Shown here one piece after another: positions 1 to 11,274 of a DNA stretch of 64,000 bases (positions are counted from its first letter, which is position 1; each line of letters begins with the position of its first letter). Origin of the DNA: Pseudomonas mangrovi (GTDB lineage Bacteria; Pseudomonadota; Gammaproteobacteria; Pseudomonadales; Pseudomonadaceae); contig NZ_QASN01000011.1 in the NCBI RefSeq assembly GCF_003052585.1, forward strand, positions 16,788 through 80,787, given 5' to 3'. Made by a program: the position numbers and the translations under genes. The notes under the pieces are model-generated. The model saw only the letters and a list, made by a program, of their open reading frames with translations. It was not told the origin of the DNA and made no database searches.

Positions 1-2
1 AG

Positions 3-179
3 CCGGCGCTTAGGTTTGTGGGGAGTGTGCTAAGTTTTGCTACTCTCTTCGGAAAAAGTAGCTCTCATAGTAATTATGCATGCTGGGCTTGCGGTGAGGA
101 TATAACTGAGCAAGGTAGAGAGATTAGGGGCAATTTACCTGTTCCTGTTTTTATTAATAAGGATGGTTCACGCAGATGA
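3..179 (+). CDS. 3' end of an unidentified gene (5' part outside window)
   Basis: An open frame enters from the left edge and stops at TGA 177-179, which overlaps the ATG of the next gene in an ATGA junction. About 58 C-terminal residues are visible. They include a Cys-x-x-Cys (CWAC) and end in a charged tail. I do not recognise the family. The stop-start overlap with a downstream lipoprotein suggests a co-translated pair. An effector followed by a lipoprotein immunity partner is one layout of this kind, but nothing in the visible residues proves it. Base composition is AT-richer than the O-antigen genes downstream. Confidence 0.5.
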   Translation, partial: PALRFVGSVLSFATLFGKSSSHSNYACWACGEDITEQGREIRGNLPVPVFINKDGSRR

Positions 180-1018
180 AATGGATGCTGTCAGTTATTC
201 TCACTTTTATTGTGTCTGGTTGTGCTGTTAAAGGTTCGGAAAGATTTGTGCCGGGGCTTTTGTGTAATGAGCCTCAGGGAAGGGATGATCGTTTTATGCG
301 TCTTTCATATGAGCGTTTGCCTATATTCATGACCGGCAGGTGCTCAGAGCGATCTGATATTTCTTATGACAAGGTAGTGGATAGTCTCTCGATGAGTACT
401 TTGCGTTCGTTTCAGTCAGGCAATGCATATATGGAGTCTGCCTCCCTTCAATTAAGAATTTCAGGAAACACCGGAGGGTCGCTTCTAGAGGAGGCGCTTT
501 CGCCTGAGGAATTTGCGCGCTATCACGAAGACACCATCCGGCGTCGGGCGCTTAATCGTCTTGAGCGGACTGACTGGGTAGAAAGAGCTGGTCTCAAATG
601 CGTACGGTTTACCTATTCTTTTTGGAATCGAATGCGAAAAATGCAGGAACTGGATTACTGGTGCTGGGAAAACGAATCCGGTGTCTCAGAACCGTTCAAT
701 GTCTCTGCGCTCGAAGCCGTAGGGCCATACGAAGAATTCAATGTCGACTTGGAGAAGGAGATTTTTGAGCCGTTCTTCGCCAGTCTGCAGCTCAAGCGCG
801 TGTCGCCTGACGTGCTTGCGCGTATCGAGCGGCAGCGGCAGGAGGCCTGCCTGAAGCACAAGGAGTACTTCGATAGAAAAGGCAAAGGCTGGGTCGAAGG
901 GGACTTCCCCGATCACCGCCGAGCCCTGCGGCTCCTGAAGAGTTGCGGCTACGACGTCGAGGTTCCTCCGCATGACGGGCAGGTACTCGAACCGAATCTG
1001 AACAATCTGTACCGATAG
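176..1018 (+). CDS. Lipoprotein of unknown function, 280 aa
   Basis: The N-terminus is a lipoprotein signal: one Lys, a hydrophobic stretch, then a lipobox VSGC with the acylated Cys at residue 16, so the product should be anchored in a membrane facing the periplasm. The remainder is soluble, rich in Arg and Glu, and contains several Cys residues (near 30, 56, 142, 162, 225 and 258) that could form disulphides. I recognise no named domain. It starts inside the stop codon of the preceding gene and is followed 22 bp later by another small lipoprotein, so the three probably form one transcript. The first 500 bases are clearly AT-richer than the 3' half, which suggests mosaic ancestry. An immunity or accessory role is speculative. 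Confidence 0.75.
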   Translation: MKWMLSVILTFIVSGCAVKGSERFVPGLLCNEPQGRDDRFMRLSYERLPIFMTGRCSERSDISYDKVVDSLSMSTLRSFQSGNAYMESASLQLRISGNTGGSLLEEALSPEEFARYHEDTIRRRALNRLERTDWVERAGLKCVRFTYSFWNRMRKMQELDYWCWENESGVSEPFNVSALEAVGPYEEFNVDLEKEIFEPFFASLQLKRVSPDVLARIERQRQEACLKHKEYFDRKGKGWVEGDFPDHRRALRLLKSCGYDVEVPPHDGQVLEPNLNNLYR

Positions 1019-1040
1019 TCGTACTTCCAGGGAGGGAAGC

Positions 1041-1394
1041 ATGGTGAGCAAGGCTGGTCGTCTGTTACTCGTTTCGCTTATCTGTCTGTCCTGCGCTTCC
1101 TGCGCGATGGCGAGGCGATCAGTGGACCGGCATGCGCTGCGGGATGTCGGAATGGATGTGGAAAAGGCGGTGGCCGTGCTGGAACAGCGCGGCTATCACT
1201 GCTCGCAGAACAGCTTCACTCCGAATGAGCAGAGCTTTTTCAACCAGCAAGGAATGTCTCCGCAGAAGCTCACCTGCCATCGCCAGACATCTGGCCTGTT
1301 CTGCGTTGAATCGGATTTCGTCGATCTCTTCTCGCAGGACGGCAAGGTAGTCAACGGCCGTGCGCAGACAGTTCCGGTGTGTATCTGGCACTGA
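1041..1394 (+). CDS. Small lipoprotein, 117 aa, unknown function
   Basis: ATG 1041 has a strong ribosome-binding site, GGAGGGAAG, just upstream. The N-terminus is basic then hydrophobic and ends in LSCASC, so Cys18 or Cys21 would be the lipidated residue after signal peptidase II cleavage. The mature part of about 97 residues has four more Cys and a VDxxxAVAVLEQRGYxC segment, a pattern seen in small secreted Pseudomonas proteins of unknown function. It lies 22 bp behind the preceding lipoprotein on the same strand, so it is probably co-transcribed. No function can be assigned. Confidence 0.7.
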   Translation: MVSKAGRLLLVSLICLSCASCAMARRSVDRHALRDVGMDVEKAVAVLEQRGYHCSQNSFTPNEQSFFNQQGMSPQKLTCHRQTSGLFCVESDFVDLFSQDGKVVNGRAQTVPVCIWH

Positions 1395-1810
1395 TCTTCT
1401 TTCGAGCGCTCGCCGCGCGGCCCCATAGAAGGTAAAGCTCGACGTATTGCTCTGTAATCAGCGAAATGCTGAGGACGCAAACCCTCTTCGGCCACTGGCC
1501 GGTCCAGGGTTGAATTACGCCAGTCGGCTGCTAAAACAGCCAATGAAGACAGTGAGCTGACGGAATAGTGACGACGGCTCCATTTGTGCTGATTCCCTGT
1601 CGCCCTGATCGCCAGATGAATGATGGTTGGCAGGCATCTGGCCAGTAATCCAAAGCCGCGCTTTCGCATTGATGGATTGGTCATTATCATGGCCGCCTTC
1701 CTTTGTCTGCGTACCCGAACGGGCGTGGGCGAGCCGTTTTCATCGCTGTTTTGTACGCGTCGGCGCGTTTCATCGGTGCCGGGCGTCGCCGCTGTATTTG
1801 GAGCAAGTGG
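1395..1810 (+). other. Gene-free leader between lipoproteins and O-antigen cluster
   Basis: About 415 bases hold no convincing gene. The cluster promoter is expected here because wbpA is the first gene of the run. I found no good sigma-70 pair and no JUMPstart/ops element (GGCGGTAG). A small hairpin, GGCTG-ctaaaa-CAGCC, lies near 1529-1544. In P. aeruginosa the corresponding flank carries ihfB and wzz; neither is seen here. Confidence 0.5.
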
Positions 1811-4158
<2,348 letters not shown>

Positions 4159-4161
4159 ACC

Positions 4162-4746
4162 ATGAGTCATTACCAGCACCCCAGCGCCATCGTCGATGAA
4201 GGCGCGCAGATTGGCGAAGGCTCGCGCGTCTGGCATTTCGTCCATGTCTGCGGCGGCGCACGCATCGGTCAGGGCGTGTCCCTGGGGCAGAACGTGTTCG
4301 TCGGCAACAAGGTCGTCATCGGTGACAACTGCAAGGTCCAGAACAACGTCTCGGTCTACGACGGCGTCACCCTGGAAGAGGGCGTGTTCTGCGGCCCGAG
4401 CATGGTCTTCACCAACGTCTACAACCCGCGCTCGCTGATCGAGCGCAAGAGTGAATACCGCGACACCCTGGTCAAGAAGGGCGCCACCCTCGGTGCCAAC
4501 TGCACCATCGTCTGTGGCGTGACCATCGGCGAGTTCGCTTTCGTCGGCGCTGGCGCGGTGATCAACAAGGACGTTCCGGCCTACGCGCTGATGGTCGGTG
4601 TGCCGGCACGGCAGATCGGTTGGATGAGCGAGTTCGGCGAACAGCTGGAACTGCCGCTGGAAGGCGAGGGCAGTGCGCCCTGCATTCATACCGGCGCGCG
4701 TTATGTGCTGCGTGGCAGTGTGTTGAGCAAGGAGAGCGTGGCGTGA
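4162..4746 (+). CDS. wbpD: UDP-GlcNAc3NA N-acetyltransferase WbpD
   Basis: This left-handed beta-helix acetyltransferase of 194 residues has repeated hexapeptides from about residue 10 to 150, ending in the typical [20 protein letters not shown] segment. The family acetylates the 3-amino group of UDP-GlcNAc3NA to give UDP-GlcNAc3NAcA with acetyl-CoA. It sits between wbpB and wbpE, as the P. aeruginosa and Bordetella pathways would require, although WbpC of P. aeruginosa O5 is absent. Its stop codon overlaps the GTG start of wbpE. Confidence 0.94.
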   Translation: MSHYQHPSAIVDEGAQIGEGSRVWHFVHVCGGARIGQGVSLGQNVFVGNKVVIGDNCKVQNNVSVYDGVTLEEGVFCGPSMVFTNVYNPRSLIERKSEYRDTLVKKGATLGANCTIVCGVTIGEFAFVGAGAVINKDVPAYALMVGVPARQIGWMSEFGEQLELPLEGEGSAPCIHTGARYVLRGSVLSKESVA

Positions 4747-5840
4747 TCGAGTTCATCGACCTCAAGGCGCAGCAGGCGCTGATCAAGGACAAGATCGACG
4801 CTGGCATCCAGCGCGTTCTCGCGCATGGTCAGTACATCCTCGGCCCGGAAGTCAGCGAGCTGGAAGAAAAGCTCGCGGCTTTCGTCGGCGCGAAATATTG
4901 CATCAGCGCGGCCAACGGCACCGATGCCCTGCAGATCGCCCAGATGGCGCTGGGCATAGGCCCAGGTGACGAGGTCATCACCCCCGGTTTCACCTATATC
5001 GCCACGGCCGAGACCGTCGCCCTGCTAGGCGCCAAGCCGGTATACGTGGACGTCTGCCCGCGCACCTACAACCTCGATCCGCAGTTGCTCGAAGCCGCCA
5101 TCACTCCGCGTACCAAGGCGATCATCCCGGTCTCGTTGTATGGCCAGTGCGCTGATTTCGATGCCATCAACGCCATTGCCGCGCGACACGGTATCCCGGT
5201 CATCGAGGACGCTGCGCAGAGCTTCGGTGCCACCTACAAGGGCAAGCGCTCGTGCAACCTGACGACCATCGCCTGCACCAGTTTCTTCCCCAGCAAGCCG
5301 CTGGGTTGTTATGGCGATGGTGGCGCGATCTTCACCAACGATGAGGAACTGGCCAAGGTTCTGCGCCAGATCGCCCGGCATGGCCAGGACCGCCGCTACC
5401 ACCACATCCGCGTGGGCGTGAACAGCCGCCTGGATACCCTGCAGGCGGCCGTCCTGCTGCCGAAGCTGGACATCTTCCCGCACGAGCTGGAACTGCGTGA
5501 GCAGGCTGCCCAGCGTTACGCGCATCTGCTCGGCAAGTCCGGTATCGCTGCGCCCTTCGTCGAGGCGCACAACGTCAGTGCCTGGGCCCAGTACACGGTG
5601 CAGGTCGAAGCGCGTGACCAGGTGCAGGAGCACCTCAAGGCCGCAGGCGTACCCACGGCCGTGCATTACCCCATCCCACTCAATCGCCAACCGGCGGTGA
5701 AGGACGACGAGGCAAGTCTGCCGGTAGGTGATGCGATTGCGCAGAAGGTCATGAGCCTGCCAATGCATCCCTATCTGGATGAAAAGCAGCAGAGGGTAGT
5801 GATTGATGCGCTGCAAGAAACGTTGCAGCGAAGCGCATGA
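4743..5840 (+). CDS. wbpE: UDP-3-keto-GlcNAcA aminotransferase WbpE
   Basis: This is a PLP-dependent DegT/DnrJ/EryC1/StrS sugar aminotransferase that adds the 3-amino group using glutamate. The PLP lysine falls at residue 185 in [15 protein letters not shown], the same position as in characterised WbpE. I chose GTG 4743 as the start: it overlaps the wbpD stop (GTGA), has AAGGAGAG upstream, and the protein then begins [10 protein letters not shown], typical of the family. An in-frame ATG 123 bases earlier would add a non-homologous tail encoded inside wbpD. The product is 365 residues. Its 3' end overlaps wzx by 4 bases. Confidence 0.94.
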   Translation: MIEFIDLKAQQALIKDKIDAGIQRVLAHGQYILGPEVSELEEKLAAFVGAKYCISAANGTDALQIAQMALGIGPGDEVITPGFTYIATAETVALLGAKPVYVDVCPRTYNLDPQLLEAAITPRTKAIIPVSLYGQCADFDAINAIAARHGIPVIEDAAQSFGATYKGKRSCNLTTIACTSFFPSKPLGCYGDGGAIFTNDEELAKVLRQIARHGQDRRYHHIRVGVNSRLDTLQAAVLLPKLDIFPHELELREQAAQRYAHLLGKSGIAAPFVEAHNVSAWAQYTVQVEARDQVQEHLKAAGVPTAVHYPIPLNRQPAVKDDEASLPVGDAIAQKVMSLPMHPYLDEKQQRVVIDALQETLQRSA

Positions 5841-7105
5841 CCGCATTGAAACGGCTGGTGAACTCCACCGCTACCTACGCTCTGGCGAATGTCATCAACA
5901 GTGCTATCCCGTTTCTGCTGCTGCCAGTACTGACTCGGGTTCTGGCGCCCGCTGAATACGGCGTAGTGACCATGTTCGCTACTGTCGTAAGCGTACTTAC
6001 CGCCTTTACCGGTCTCAGCATCCATGGCGCCGTAAGCGTGCGACATTTCGATGCAGACACGGATCATCCGCGCTTCGTAGGAACCTGTCTGGGGCTCTTG
6101 GCCGTCAGCACAAGTCTGGTTCTGCTGATCGTCTGGTTGATGGCAGGGCCGCTTTCTCGCTGGGTAGAAATCCCGGAGGGCTGGCTGTTTGTCGCGGTAC
6201 TGGCGTCGGCGGCGCAAGCCATAGTGCAGGTGCGGCTGGTGATCTGGCAGGTCAGGAGCGAGGTGTGGCGCTATGGCCTGTTCCAGATTTTGCAGACGGC
6301 CTTGAACCTTGGCCTGTCGCTGGGCCTTATTCTCCTGCTTGGATTGGGCTGGGAAGGCCGGGTCTTGGGAATATGCGTGGCGGTCTTCCTGTTCGCTGGT
6401 CTGGCGCTCTATGGTTTGCAGCGGCGAGCGTTGGTGCGTTGGAGCATTGATCGCGAGTACATACGGGCTGTCTTGCGCTTCGGCGTTCCGTTGATCCCCC
6501 ACGCTGTGGGCGCCATGATGATCGCGATGAGTGATCGCTTTATCATCACCCACTTGCTGGGGATCGGGGTCACAGGTACGTATGCTGTCGGGGTGCAAAT
6601 GGGGATGGTCGTCGGGCTGTTGGCTGATGCATTCGTCAAGGCTTTCGGTCCTCATCTTTTCGCTGAATTGAAAAGTCAGGATCCTTATTCTGGTGTTCGC
6701 ATCGTGCGGCAGTGTGCTGCCGTCTTCTTGGGGTTTTTGGTATTGGCGCTAAGCTACGTGGCGCTACTGCCGTTTCTTTATCCACTTATCGTGGGTGGTC
6801 AATATGGTGCATCACTACCGGTCGCTCAGTTGGTAGGTTTCGGTAACGCTTTCATGGGCATGTACTACGTAGTTGCCGGGTTTTTATTCTTTTTCGAGCG
6901 AACTGTCCTGCTGGCAAAGCTGACATTGCTGGTGGGGTTGGTGAGTGTCGTTCTTACTTACGTATTGGTTGAGTCGATGGGTGTGATTGGAGCAGCCTGG
7001 GCATATGTGCTGGTTCAGCTGTTTTTCTTTCTGGGAGCGTGGCGTCTGGCGCAGAAGACTTTCCCTTTGCCATGGCGCACGCTATTCAATAAGGGAGCAA
7101 AATAA
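5837..7105 (+). CDS. wzx: O-antigen flippase Wzx (MOP superfamily)
   Basis: This 422-residue, very hydrophobic protein has about 12-14 predicted membrane segments and the N-terminal layout of polysaccharide flippases (short basic start, then TYALANVINSAIPFLLLPVLTRVL). Members flip undecaprenyl-diphosphate-linked repeat units across the inner membrane. It overlaps wbpE by ATGA. From about 6680 onward the sequence becomes AT-richer, and this continues into the next gene, suggesting a recombination boundary inside or after wzx. A second flippase-like domain is found in the fusion protein at 21786-24203, so this may not be the only flippase in the locus. Confidence 0.88.
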   Translation: MTALKRLVNSTATYALANVINSAIPFLLLPVLTRVLAPAEYGVVTMFATVVSVLTAFTGLSIHGAVSVRHFDADTDHPRFVGTCLGLLAVSTSLVLLIVWLMAGPLSRWVEIPEGWLFVAVLASAAQAIVQVRLVIWQVRSEVWRYGLFQILQTALNLGLSLGLILLLGLGWEGRVLGICVAVFLFAGLALYGLQRRALVRWSIDREYIRAVLRFGVPLIPHAVGAMMIAMSDRFIITHLLGIGVTGTYAVGVQMGMVVGLLADAFVKAFGPHLFAELKSQDPYSGVRIVRQCAAVFLGFLVLALSYVALLPFLYPLIVGGQYGASLPVAQLVGFGNAFMGMYYVVAGFLFFFERTVLLAKLTLLVGLVSVVLTYVLVESMGVIGAAWAYVLVQLFFFLGAWRLAQKTFPLPWRTLFNKGAK

Positions 7106-7106
7106 A

Positions 7107-7619
7107 TTGCTTGCTAATTTGAATAGGTATCTGGTCGGGTTTCTTCTGAAGGTGGTGGCGGCCTATTGGCGTTTTATTTATTTGGAGTTTCGCAGACGTT
7201 ACGAAGTGTCGCCTGAATTCCGGTTTAATGGAAAAAACATACTGCTATACGGTGATGGGCGAATCGTGTTGGGAGCGAATAGCTATATTGGAGACAATTC
7301 GACGGTGCAAGCCTCCGCTGGCTGCAGTGTAAGAGTTGGCGAAGGATGTCATGTTTCTTCGAATGTTCGAATATTTACCGAATCGATGGTGGCGGATAGC
7401 GATCTTAGAATAAAGCCAGTTCCCTCAAAAACTGCCGATGTTGTAATTGGTGATGCCTGCTGGGTTGGGGCTAATGTTTTGATAAATCCTGGTATTTCCA
7501 TTGGTGAGAATAGTGTCGTCGGCGCAAATAGCGTTGTGGTCAAAGATATCCCGCCAAATGAAATCTGGGGTGGTGTTCCGGCGAAGTTGATTCGAAAGAA
7601 ACTTTCGGCAGCTAATTGA
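7107..7619 (+). CDS. Hexapeptide-repeat O-acyltransferase
   Basis: The C-terminal 110 residues are left-handed beta-helix hexapeptide repeats ending in SVVGANSVVVKDIPPNEIWGGVPAKLI, typical of the WbbJ/maltose O-acetyltransferase type. The first 30 residues are amphipathic and may hold the protein at the membrane. I chose TTG 7107 because GGGAG lies about 10 bases upstream and the frame then starts directly after the wzx stop; TTG 7119 is an alternative. Composition is markedly AT-richer than the flanking genes (codons such as AAA, ATA and TTT), a sign of separate acquisition. The likely role is O-acetylation of a sugar in the repeat unit. Substrate unknown. Confidence 0.8.
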   Translation: MLANLNRYLVGFLLKVVAAYWRFIYLEFRRRYEVSPEFRFNGKNILLYGDGRIVLGANSYIGDNSTVQASAGCSVRVGEGCHVSSNVRIFTESMVADSDLRIKPVPSKTADVVIGDACWVGANVLINPGISIGENSVVGANSVVVKDIPPNEIWGGVPAKLIRKKLSAAN

Positions 7620-7660
7620 TGTGCTTGCTTGTCTCAGTTTAATTATGTGATGCAGGGCTT

Positions 7661-8800
7661 ATGATTCCATACGGTCGACAAAATATTAGTGATGACGATA
7701 TCGCCGCAGTGGTCGATGTCCTGCGTTCGGAATGGTTGACCCAGGGGCCGGGTATCGCCAGCTTCGAGCAGGCCGTTGCCGCGGCCTGTCAGGCGCAGCA
7801 TGCGGTGGCGGTAAGCAACGCTACTGCGGCTCTGCACATTGCCTGTCTGGCCCTGGATGTCGGGCCGGGGGATCTGGTCTGGACCAGCCCGAATACCTTT
7901 GTCGCCAGTGCCAACTGCGCGCGCTACTGCGGCGCGGATGTGGACTTCGTCGACATCGATCCGCAAACGCTCAACATCAGCGTGGAGCGCCTGGCTGAGA
8001 AGCTGGCGCTTGCGCGGCTGGCCGGGCGCCTGCCGAAGGTGGTGATCCCGGTGCATTTTTCCGGGCGCAGTTGCGATATGCGCGCCATCGGGCAACTGGC
8101 CAGGGAGTATGGCTTCCGCGTGATCGAAGATGCTTCGCATGCCGTGGGGGCGAGCCATGAAGGTGTGCCGGTAGGTGCCTGCCAATACAGCGATGTCACC
8201 GTGTTCAGCTTCCACCCGGTGAAGATCATCACCACGGGTGAGGGCGGCATGTTGCTGAGCAACGACCCTGCGCTGGCGAAGCGCCTGGTGCGTTTGCGTA
8301 CCCATGGCATCGCCCAGGGCAGCGACGAGATGGTCAGTACCCCGCAGGGGCCCTGGGAGTACCAGCAAATCGAGCTGGGCTTCAACTATCGGATGACCAA
8401 TCTGCAGGCAGCGCTCGGGCAGAGCCAGCTGGCGCGTCTGCCGCAGTTCATTGCCAGACGGCGGGAGCTGGTGCGGCAGTACCACGAGCTGCTGGCTGAC
8501 CTGCCGATCGTCTTGCCGCAGCCGAGCGAAGAGTCGGCCTGGCATCTGTATCCGATTCGTGTGGCAGCGGAACGCCGCCTCGAGGTGTTTTCCCGCTTGC
8601 GCGCAGCGGATGTCTGGGTGCAGGTGCACTACATACCCGTGCATACCCAGCCCTACTACCGCAATCTGGGTTTCAAGACGGGCGACTTCCCGGAGGCGGA
8701 GCACTATTTCGCTGAAGCGTTCAGCCTGCCGCTGTTCTACGACCTGACTGATGAAGAGCAGCAGTGCGTCGTCGAGCTGCTGCGTGAGGCGTTGTCTTGA
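7661..8800 (+). CDS. pseC: UDP-4-amino-4,6-dideoxy-L-AltNAc aminotransferase PseC
   Basis: This PLP-dependent aminotransferase acts second in the pseudaminic acid route, converting the 4-keto sugar made by PseB into UDP-4-amino-4,6-dideoxy-L-AltNAc. The PLP lysine is Lys188 in FSFHPVKIITTGEGGM, the segment that marks PseC. The N-terminus MIPYGRQNISDDDI is also family-typical. The gene starts a seven-gene run (7661-15230) that contains pseF, pseG-H and pseI. No pseB precedes it, which is unusual because pseB and pseC are normally adjacent. GC returns to the high local level here after the AT-rich acyltransferase. Confidence 0.92.
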   Translation: MIPYGRQNISDDDIAAVVDVLRSEWLTQGPGIASFEQAVAAACQAQHAVAVSNATAALHIACLALDVGPGDLVWTSPNTFVASANCARYCGADVDFVDIDPQTLNISVERLAEKLALARLAGRLPKVVIPVHFSGRSCDMRAIGQLAREYGFRVIEDASHAVGASHEGVPVGACQYSDVTVFSFHPVKIITTGEGGMLLSNDPALAKRLVRLRTHGIAQGSDEMVSTPQGPWEYQQIELGFNYRMTNLQAALGQSQLARLPQFIARRRELVRQYHELLADLPIVLPQPSEESAWHLYPIRVAAERRLEVFSRLRAADVWVQVHYIPVHTQPYYRNLGFKTGDFPEAEHYFAEAFSLPLFYDLTDEEQQCVVELLREALS

Positions 8801-9495
8801 ACGTCGCAGTCATTCCGGCGCGAGGCGGCAGCAAGCGCATTCCGCGCAAGAACATCAAGACCTTCTGCGGCCGGCCGATGATCGCCTGGTCGATTCTGGC
8901 GGCGCAGCAGAGCGGCCTGTTCGAGCGGATCATCGTCTCCACTGACGATCAGGAGATTGCCGAGGTGGCGCGGGAGTGGGGCGCGGAAACACCTTTCGTG
9001 CGTCCGCCGGAGCTGTCCGACGACTACGCCGGCACCACCGAGGTGATAGCCCATGCCACGCGTTGGCTCGACGAGCAGGGGCAAGCCGCGTCTGCAATTT
9101 GCTGCATCTATGCCACTGCGCCGCTGATACATGCGCAAGACCTGAAACGCGGTCTTGAGGTTTTGCAATCGGGCGATTGGGCATATGCTTTCTCGGTTGC
9201 CGAGTTCTCGCCGTCGGTCTATCGCGCCTTCCAGGCGTTGCCCGAAGGTGGACTCGCCATGCTGTTTCCAGAGTACTTCTCGACACGTTCCCAGGATTTG
9301 CCCGTGGCTCTGCACGATGCCGCGCAGTTCTATTGGGGCCGCCCCGACGCCTGGACGCAGGGGCTGAGAATTTTCGATCGCCACTCGATGCCCGTCGCCA
9401 TTCCGCGTTGGAGAGTGCAGGACATCGATGACATGGACGATTGGATTCGCGCTGAAATGATCTTCAAACAAATGACGAGTGACCAGACACAATGA
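8797..9495 (+). CDS. pseF: Pseudaminic acid cytidylyltransferase PseF
   Basis: This enzyme activates pseudaminic acid as CMP-Pse with CTP. The N-terminal signature ARGGSKRIPRKNIK (residues about 8-21) binds the nucleotide, and the downstream STDDQEIAEVARE and LSDDYAGTTEV segments are typical of PseF rather than NeuA. The length of 232 residues matches the family. It starts at TTG 8797, inside the pseC stop codon, with GAGG seven bases upstream. Its stop overlaps the next ATG. These overlaps indicate tight translational coupling. Confidence 0.92.
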   Translation: MNVAVIPARGGSKRIPRKNIKTFCGRPMIAWSILAAQQSGLFERIIVSTDDQEIAEVAREWGAETPFVRPPELSDDYAGTTEVIAHATRWLDEQGQAASAICCIYATAPLIHAQDLKRGLEVLQSGDWAYAFSVAEFSPSVYRAFQALPEGGLAMLFPEYFSTRSQDLPVALHDAAQFYWGRPDAWTQGLRIFDRHSMPVAIPRWRVQDIDDMDDWIRAEMIFKQMTSDQTQ

Positions 9496-10124
9496 GTGCA
9501 TCGGATTATGTGACGCCGCAGGAAGGCTTCTGGGCGGGCGAGTTCGGCTCCGAGTACATCGGCCGTAACGACAGCCAGCAGCTGCTGGCTTCCAACCTGA
9601 ATTTCTTCACCAAGGCGCTCAAGCAGGCGGGTCGGGTCGGCTCGGCAATCGAGTTTGGCGCCAACATCGGGATGAACCTGCGTGCCCTGCAGTTGCTCTA
9701 TCCGGATGTGGCCCTGCACGGCGTGGAGATCAATCCCGATGCGGCAGCCCAGCTGCGCTCGCACATCGGCCAGGACAACGTCTACGAAGGTTCGATCTTC
9801 AACTACCCGGTCGAGCAGCAGGTGGACCTTTCGCTGATCAAGGGTGTGCTCATCCACATCAATCCGGACATGCTGCCGGTGGTCTACGAGAAGCTTTACA
9901 CGGCGTCTCGCCGATTCGTGCTGGTATGCGAGTACTACAATCCGTCGCCCGTGGCGATCTCCTACCGCGGGCATGCCGACCGGCTGTTCAAGCGCGATTT
10001 TGCCGGCGAGATGATGGACAAATATCCGGACCTGAAACTGGTCGATTACGGCTTCGCCTATCGCCGCGACCCTGCGTTCCCGCAGGACGACATCACCTGG
10101 TTCCTGATGGAAAAGGGGGCCTGA
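9492..10124 (+). CDS. Pseudaminic acid biosynthesis-associated methylase
   Basis: This 210-residue SAM-dependent methyltransferase fold has its SAM-binding glycine motif at AIEFGANIGMN (about residues 54-64) followed by the acidic VEINP. The family is defined by being next to pse genes. Its exact target is not established; methylation of the nonulosonic acid or of an acyl or amidino substituent has been suggested. It overlaps pseF and is one base before the amidotransferase, so it belongs to the pse transcript. In this cluster a plausible substrate is the acetamidino group made by the next three genes, but that is inference. Confidence 0.82.
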   Translation: MSASDYVTPQEGFWAGEFGSEYIGRNDSQQLLASNLNFFTKALKQAGRVGSAIEFGANIGMNLRALQLLYPDVALHGVEINPDAAAQLRSHIGQDNVYEGSIFNYPVEQQVDLSLIKGVLIHINPDMLPVVYEKLYTASRRFVLVCEYYNPSPVAISYRGHADRLFKRDFAGEMMDKYPDLKLVDYGFAYRRDPAFPQDDITWFLMEKGA

Positions 10125-10125
10125 G

Positions 10126-11274
10126 ATGCTCAAGTATTGTGTTCGTTGCGTGATGCCGCACACCAAACCGGATCTGCATATCGACGAAGAGGGCGTCTGC
10201 AACGCCTGCCGCTCTTACGAGAAGCGCAAGGAAGTCGATTGGGACCAGCGCAAGAGCGAGCTGCTGACGCTGCTGGAGAAATACCGCAAGCACGGCAGCA
10301 ATTGGGACTGCATCGTTCCGGTGAGCGGTGGCAAAGACAGCACCTATCAGGTGATCCGCATGCTGCAGCTGGGCCTCAATCCGCTGTGCGTGACCTCGAC
10401 CACCTGCGACCTGAGTGAGATCGGCCGGCGTAACATCGAGAACCTGCAGCGTCTGGGCGTGGATCACGTCGAGTTCTCGCCCAACCCTCTGGTGCGCGCG
10501 AAGCTCAATCGCATCGGTCTGACCGAGGTGGGTGATATCTCCTGGCCGGAGCATGTCGGCATCTTCACCATCCCGGTGCGTGCAGCGGTGCAGTACAACG
10601 TGCCTCTGATCGTCTGGGGTGAGAACTCGCAGAACGAGTACGGTGGCCCGGCGGCGGCGACCGAGAACAACACCTTGACCCGGCGCTGGCTGGAAGAGTT
10701 CGGTGGCCTGCTCGGCCTGCGCGTGTCGGACCTGTCCGAGACCTACGGCATCGAGCAGCGCCATCTGCTGCCGTATCAGTACCCGTCCGACGAGGAGCTG
10801 CAGCGAGTCGGCGTGACCGGCCTGTTCCTCGGCCATTACCTGCCCTGGGATGGCCTGTCGAATGCACTGATCGCCCAGGCCAACGGCTTCGTTACTTACG
10901 ACGAGCCTGTCGAAGGCTCGATGGTGAATTACGAAAACCTCGACAACCACCAGACCGGCATCCACGACTACTTCAAGTACCTGAAATTCGGCTTTTCCCG
11001 CGCGACCGACATCGCCTGCCTGCATGTGCGGCGGGGTCGTATCACGCGTCAGGACGCCATCGAGATCGTCAAGGCGCGCGACGGCAAGTTCCCCTGGAGC
11101 TACCTGGGCAAGCCGCTGGCCGAGATACTCGAGCCGCTGGGGATGACCACTGATGAGTTCATCAAGATCTGCGATCGCTTCACCAACAAGAAGATATTCA
11201 AGCGTGATGCGTCGGGCGTCCTGGTCAAGGATCGTCACGGCAACCTCGAGAAGCTGAACCACGACAATCCATGA
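10126..11274 (+). CDS. N-acetyl sugar amidotransferase, set 1 (PseA/WbpG type)
   Basis: An ATP-dependent PP-loop enzyme (SGGKDS at about residues 67-72) with an N-terminal Cys cluster (CVRC and CNAC) that probably binds zinc. Family members use ammonia delivered by HisH and HisF to convert a sugar acetamido group into an acetamidino group. Embedded between pseF and pseGH, and followed directly by its own hisH and hisF, this copy is predicted to act on (CMP-)pseudaminic acid, as PseA does in Campylobacter. It starts one base after the methylase stop and overlaps hisH by ATGA. A second full set lies at 16777-19283. Assignment of each set to its sugar rests on gene order only. Confidence 0.87.
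   Translation: MLKYCVRCVMPHTKPDLHIDEEGVCNACRSYEKRKEVDWDQRKSELLTLLEKYRKHGSNWDCIVPVSGGKDSTYQVIRMLQLGLNPLCVTSTTCDLSEIGRRNIENLQRLGVDHVEFSPNPLVRAKLNRIGLTEVGDISWPEHVGIFTIPVRAAVQYNVPLIVWGENSQNEYGGPAAATENNTLTRRWLEEFGGLLGLRVSDLSETYGIEQRHLLPYQYPSDEELQRVGVTGLFLGHYLPWDGLSNALIAQANGFVTYDEPVEGSMVNYENLDNHQTGIHDYFKYLKFGFSRATDIACLHVRRGRITRQDAIEIVKARDGKFPWSYLGKPLAEILEPLGMTTDEFIKICDRFTNKKIFKRDASGVLVKDRHGNLEKLNHDNP

Noticed and set aside
1395..1810. JUMPstart/ops element for RfaH-type antitermination before wbpA
   Set aside because: GGCGGTAG is not present in the leader; only unrelated sequence and a weak hairpin were seen.
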